The notes beneath the pieces are model-generated. The model worked only from the letters and a program-made list of their open reading frames with translations, ran no database searches and was not told the origin of the DNA. Both the position numbers and the translations under genes were made by a program. A stretch of 64,000 bases of DNA from Citreicoccus inhibens (lineage in GTDB: Bacteria; Myxococcota; Myxococcia; Myxococcales; Myxococcaceae). Where the stretch lies: positions 1 through 64,000 of the forward strand of contig NZ_JAHNZT010000016.1 in assembly GCF_019039035.1 (NCBI RefSeq), written 5' to 3'. Of the stretch, positions 63,476 through 64,000 are shown in pieces; within the stretch, counting starts at the first letter, position 1, and each line of letters begins with the position of its first letter.

Positions 63476-64000
63476 ATGCCTCCTCCCAGTCGCCGCGCCC
63501 GCGCAGGGCCTGATCCACTCCCCGGGCGCCGGGGCCGAGGCGCCCTCATGGGCCTGGCCGTCGGCAACGCCCTGGCCGTCCCCACCGCGGGGCGCGCGCT
63601 CTACGCTCCGGCCTTCCCCCAGCTCACCGACGGCACCTATCAAACGCTCGTGGGCGGCGGCCCTCACGCCTTGCGCAAGGGCCAGGTGACGGAGCCCACC
63701 CAGTTGGCCGTCTGCCTGGGCCTGAGCCTGCGCGAGCTCAAGCGCTATGACGCCCTGGACGCGCTGCGCCGCTATCGGGCGTGGCAGCCCCACGCCATCG
63801 CCGTCAGCGAGGCCATGAAGGAAGTCCTGGACGAGTGCCAGGAGTGCGCCCCGCCCTTGGTCTCCGGCGCGGGCCGGCGCGTGTGGGTGCGCCACTTCCG
63901 CAAGTCCACCGACGCGGGCGCGCTGGCGCGCACCGTGCCGCTCGGCGTCTACCTCGCCCGGAATCCCCAGGCGCGCACCCAGGCCTCGCTCGAGGACTCC
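63476..64000 (+). CDS. ADP-ribosylglycohydrolase-like protein (3' end outside window)
   Basis: 175 codons visible; open to the right edge. Family features: GLAVGNALAVPTAG near residue 27, VTEPTQLAVCLGLSLRE where DraG-like enzymes have TDDTxM, and GALARTVPLGVYLARN (family NGALMRTAPLG-like). The metal-binding Asp-Asp of the first motif is missing (TEPT), so hydrolase activity is doubtful. ATG at 63476 or the internal ATG at 63548 could start it. Confidence 0.8.
   Translation, partial: MPPPSRRARAGPDPLPGRRGRGALMGLAVGNALAVPTAGRALYAPAFPQLTDGTYQTLVGGGPHALRKGQVTEPTQLAVCLGLSLRELKRYDALDALRRYRAWQPHAIAVSEAMKEVLDECQECAPPLVSGAGRRVWVRHFRKSTDAGALARTVPLGVYLARNPQARTQASLEDS

Overview
The window is about 64 kb of very GC-rich chromosome from a myxobacterium. 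Myxococcaceae (Myxococcus, Corallococcus or Pyxidicoccus) is the best guess. The grounds are codon bias, two surface proteins ending in MYXO-CTERM-like tails (Cys motif, hydrophobic stretch, Arg cluster), many Ser/Thr-kinase, PEGA, DUF4388 and FecR proteins, and a lexA promoter carrying a motif close to the Myxococcus-type LexA box. I see no rRNA, tRNA, IS element, prophage or CRISPR array. Nearly all DNA is coding; the longest gene-free stretch is about 470 bp.

Region 1 (1-20.7 kb) is mostly housekeeping and accessory metabolism: the 3' part of a GH18 chitinase, a GST, a GDT1/UPF0016 Mn exporter with a yybP-ykoY-type Mn2+ riboswitch, a small ribbon-helix-helix regulator, an integral-membrane UPF0104 protein with a CpsB-like PHP phosphatase and YacG, a quinone oxidoreductase, a cyclic-nucleotide-binding TPR protein, an arylamine N-acetyltransferase, a LysR/metallo-beta-lactamase-fold divergent pair, agmatinase, an S37-type peptidase lipoprotein, a degenerate receiver/ATPase sensor protein, an HtrA protease, a PEGA-bearing pseudokinase and Fe/Mn superoxide dismutase.

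Region 2 (21-50 kb) is the most interesting part: a surface-protein and signalling island. On the + strand, 21.0-29.5 kb is a tightly packed operon: PEGA lipoprotein, PilZ-like/Ser-Thr kinase/TPR receptor, Ig-like protein fused to a beta-barrel, two tandem paralogous lipoproteins with a two-cysteine repeat, and a FecR-domain protein. On the - strand, 43.5-33.2 kb is a second operon: beta-propeller MYXO-CTERM protein, a paralogue of the Ig-like protein, a 1200-residue outer-membrane barrel protein and a 1022-residue MYXO-CTERM protein. Its leader contains a well-matched GEMM-I cyclic-di-GMP riboswitch. Next to these lie an MshEN-domain protein (predicted c-di-GMP binder without an ATPase), a DUF4388 response regulator, a second FecR protein, a membrane histidine kinase and a multi-domain hybrid kinase ending in a degenerate GGDEF domain. 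I infer that the island builds and controls a cell-surface structure under c-di-GMP control. That function is a hypothesis, not something the sequence proves.

Region 3 (50-64 kb) returns to conserved functions: lexA, a TPR lipoprotein and a TolB/CsgG-like lipoprotein, an acyltransferase-3 membrane protein, a DmpA-type aminopeptidase, a TPR protein, a UPF0178 protein, an alpha/beta hydrolase with a small partner, a SnoaL-like protein, an LCM-type methyltransferase, and the operon eno-surE-NlpD-like M23 lipoprotein. The window ends in the 5' part of an ADP-ribosylglycohydrolase-like gene.
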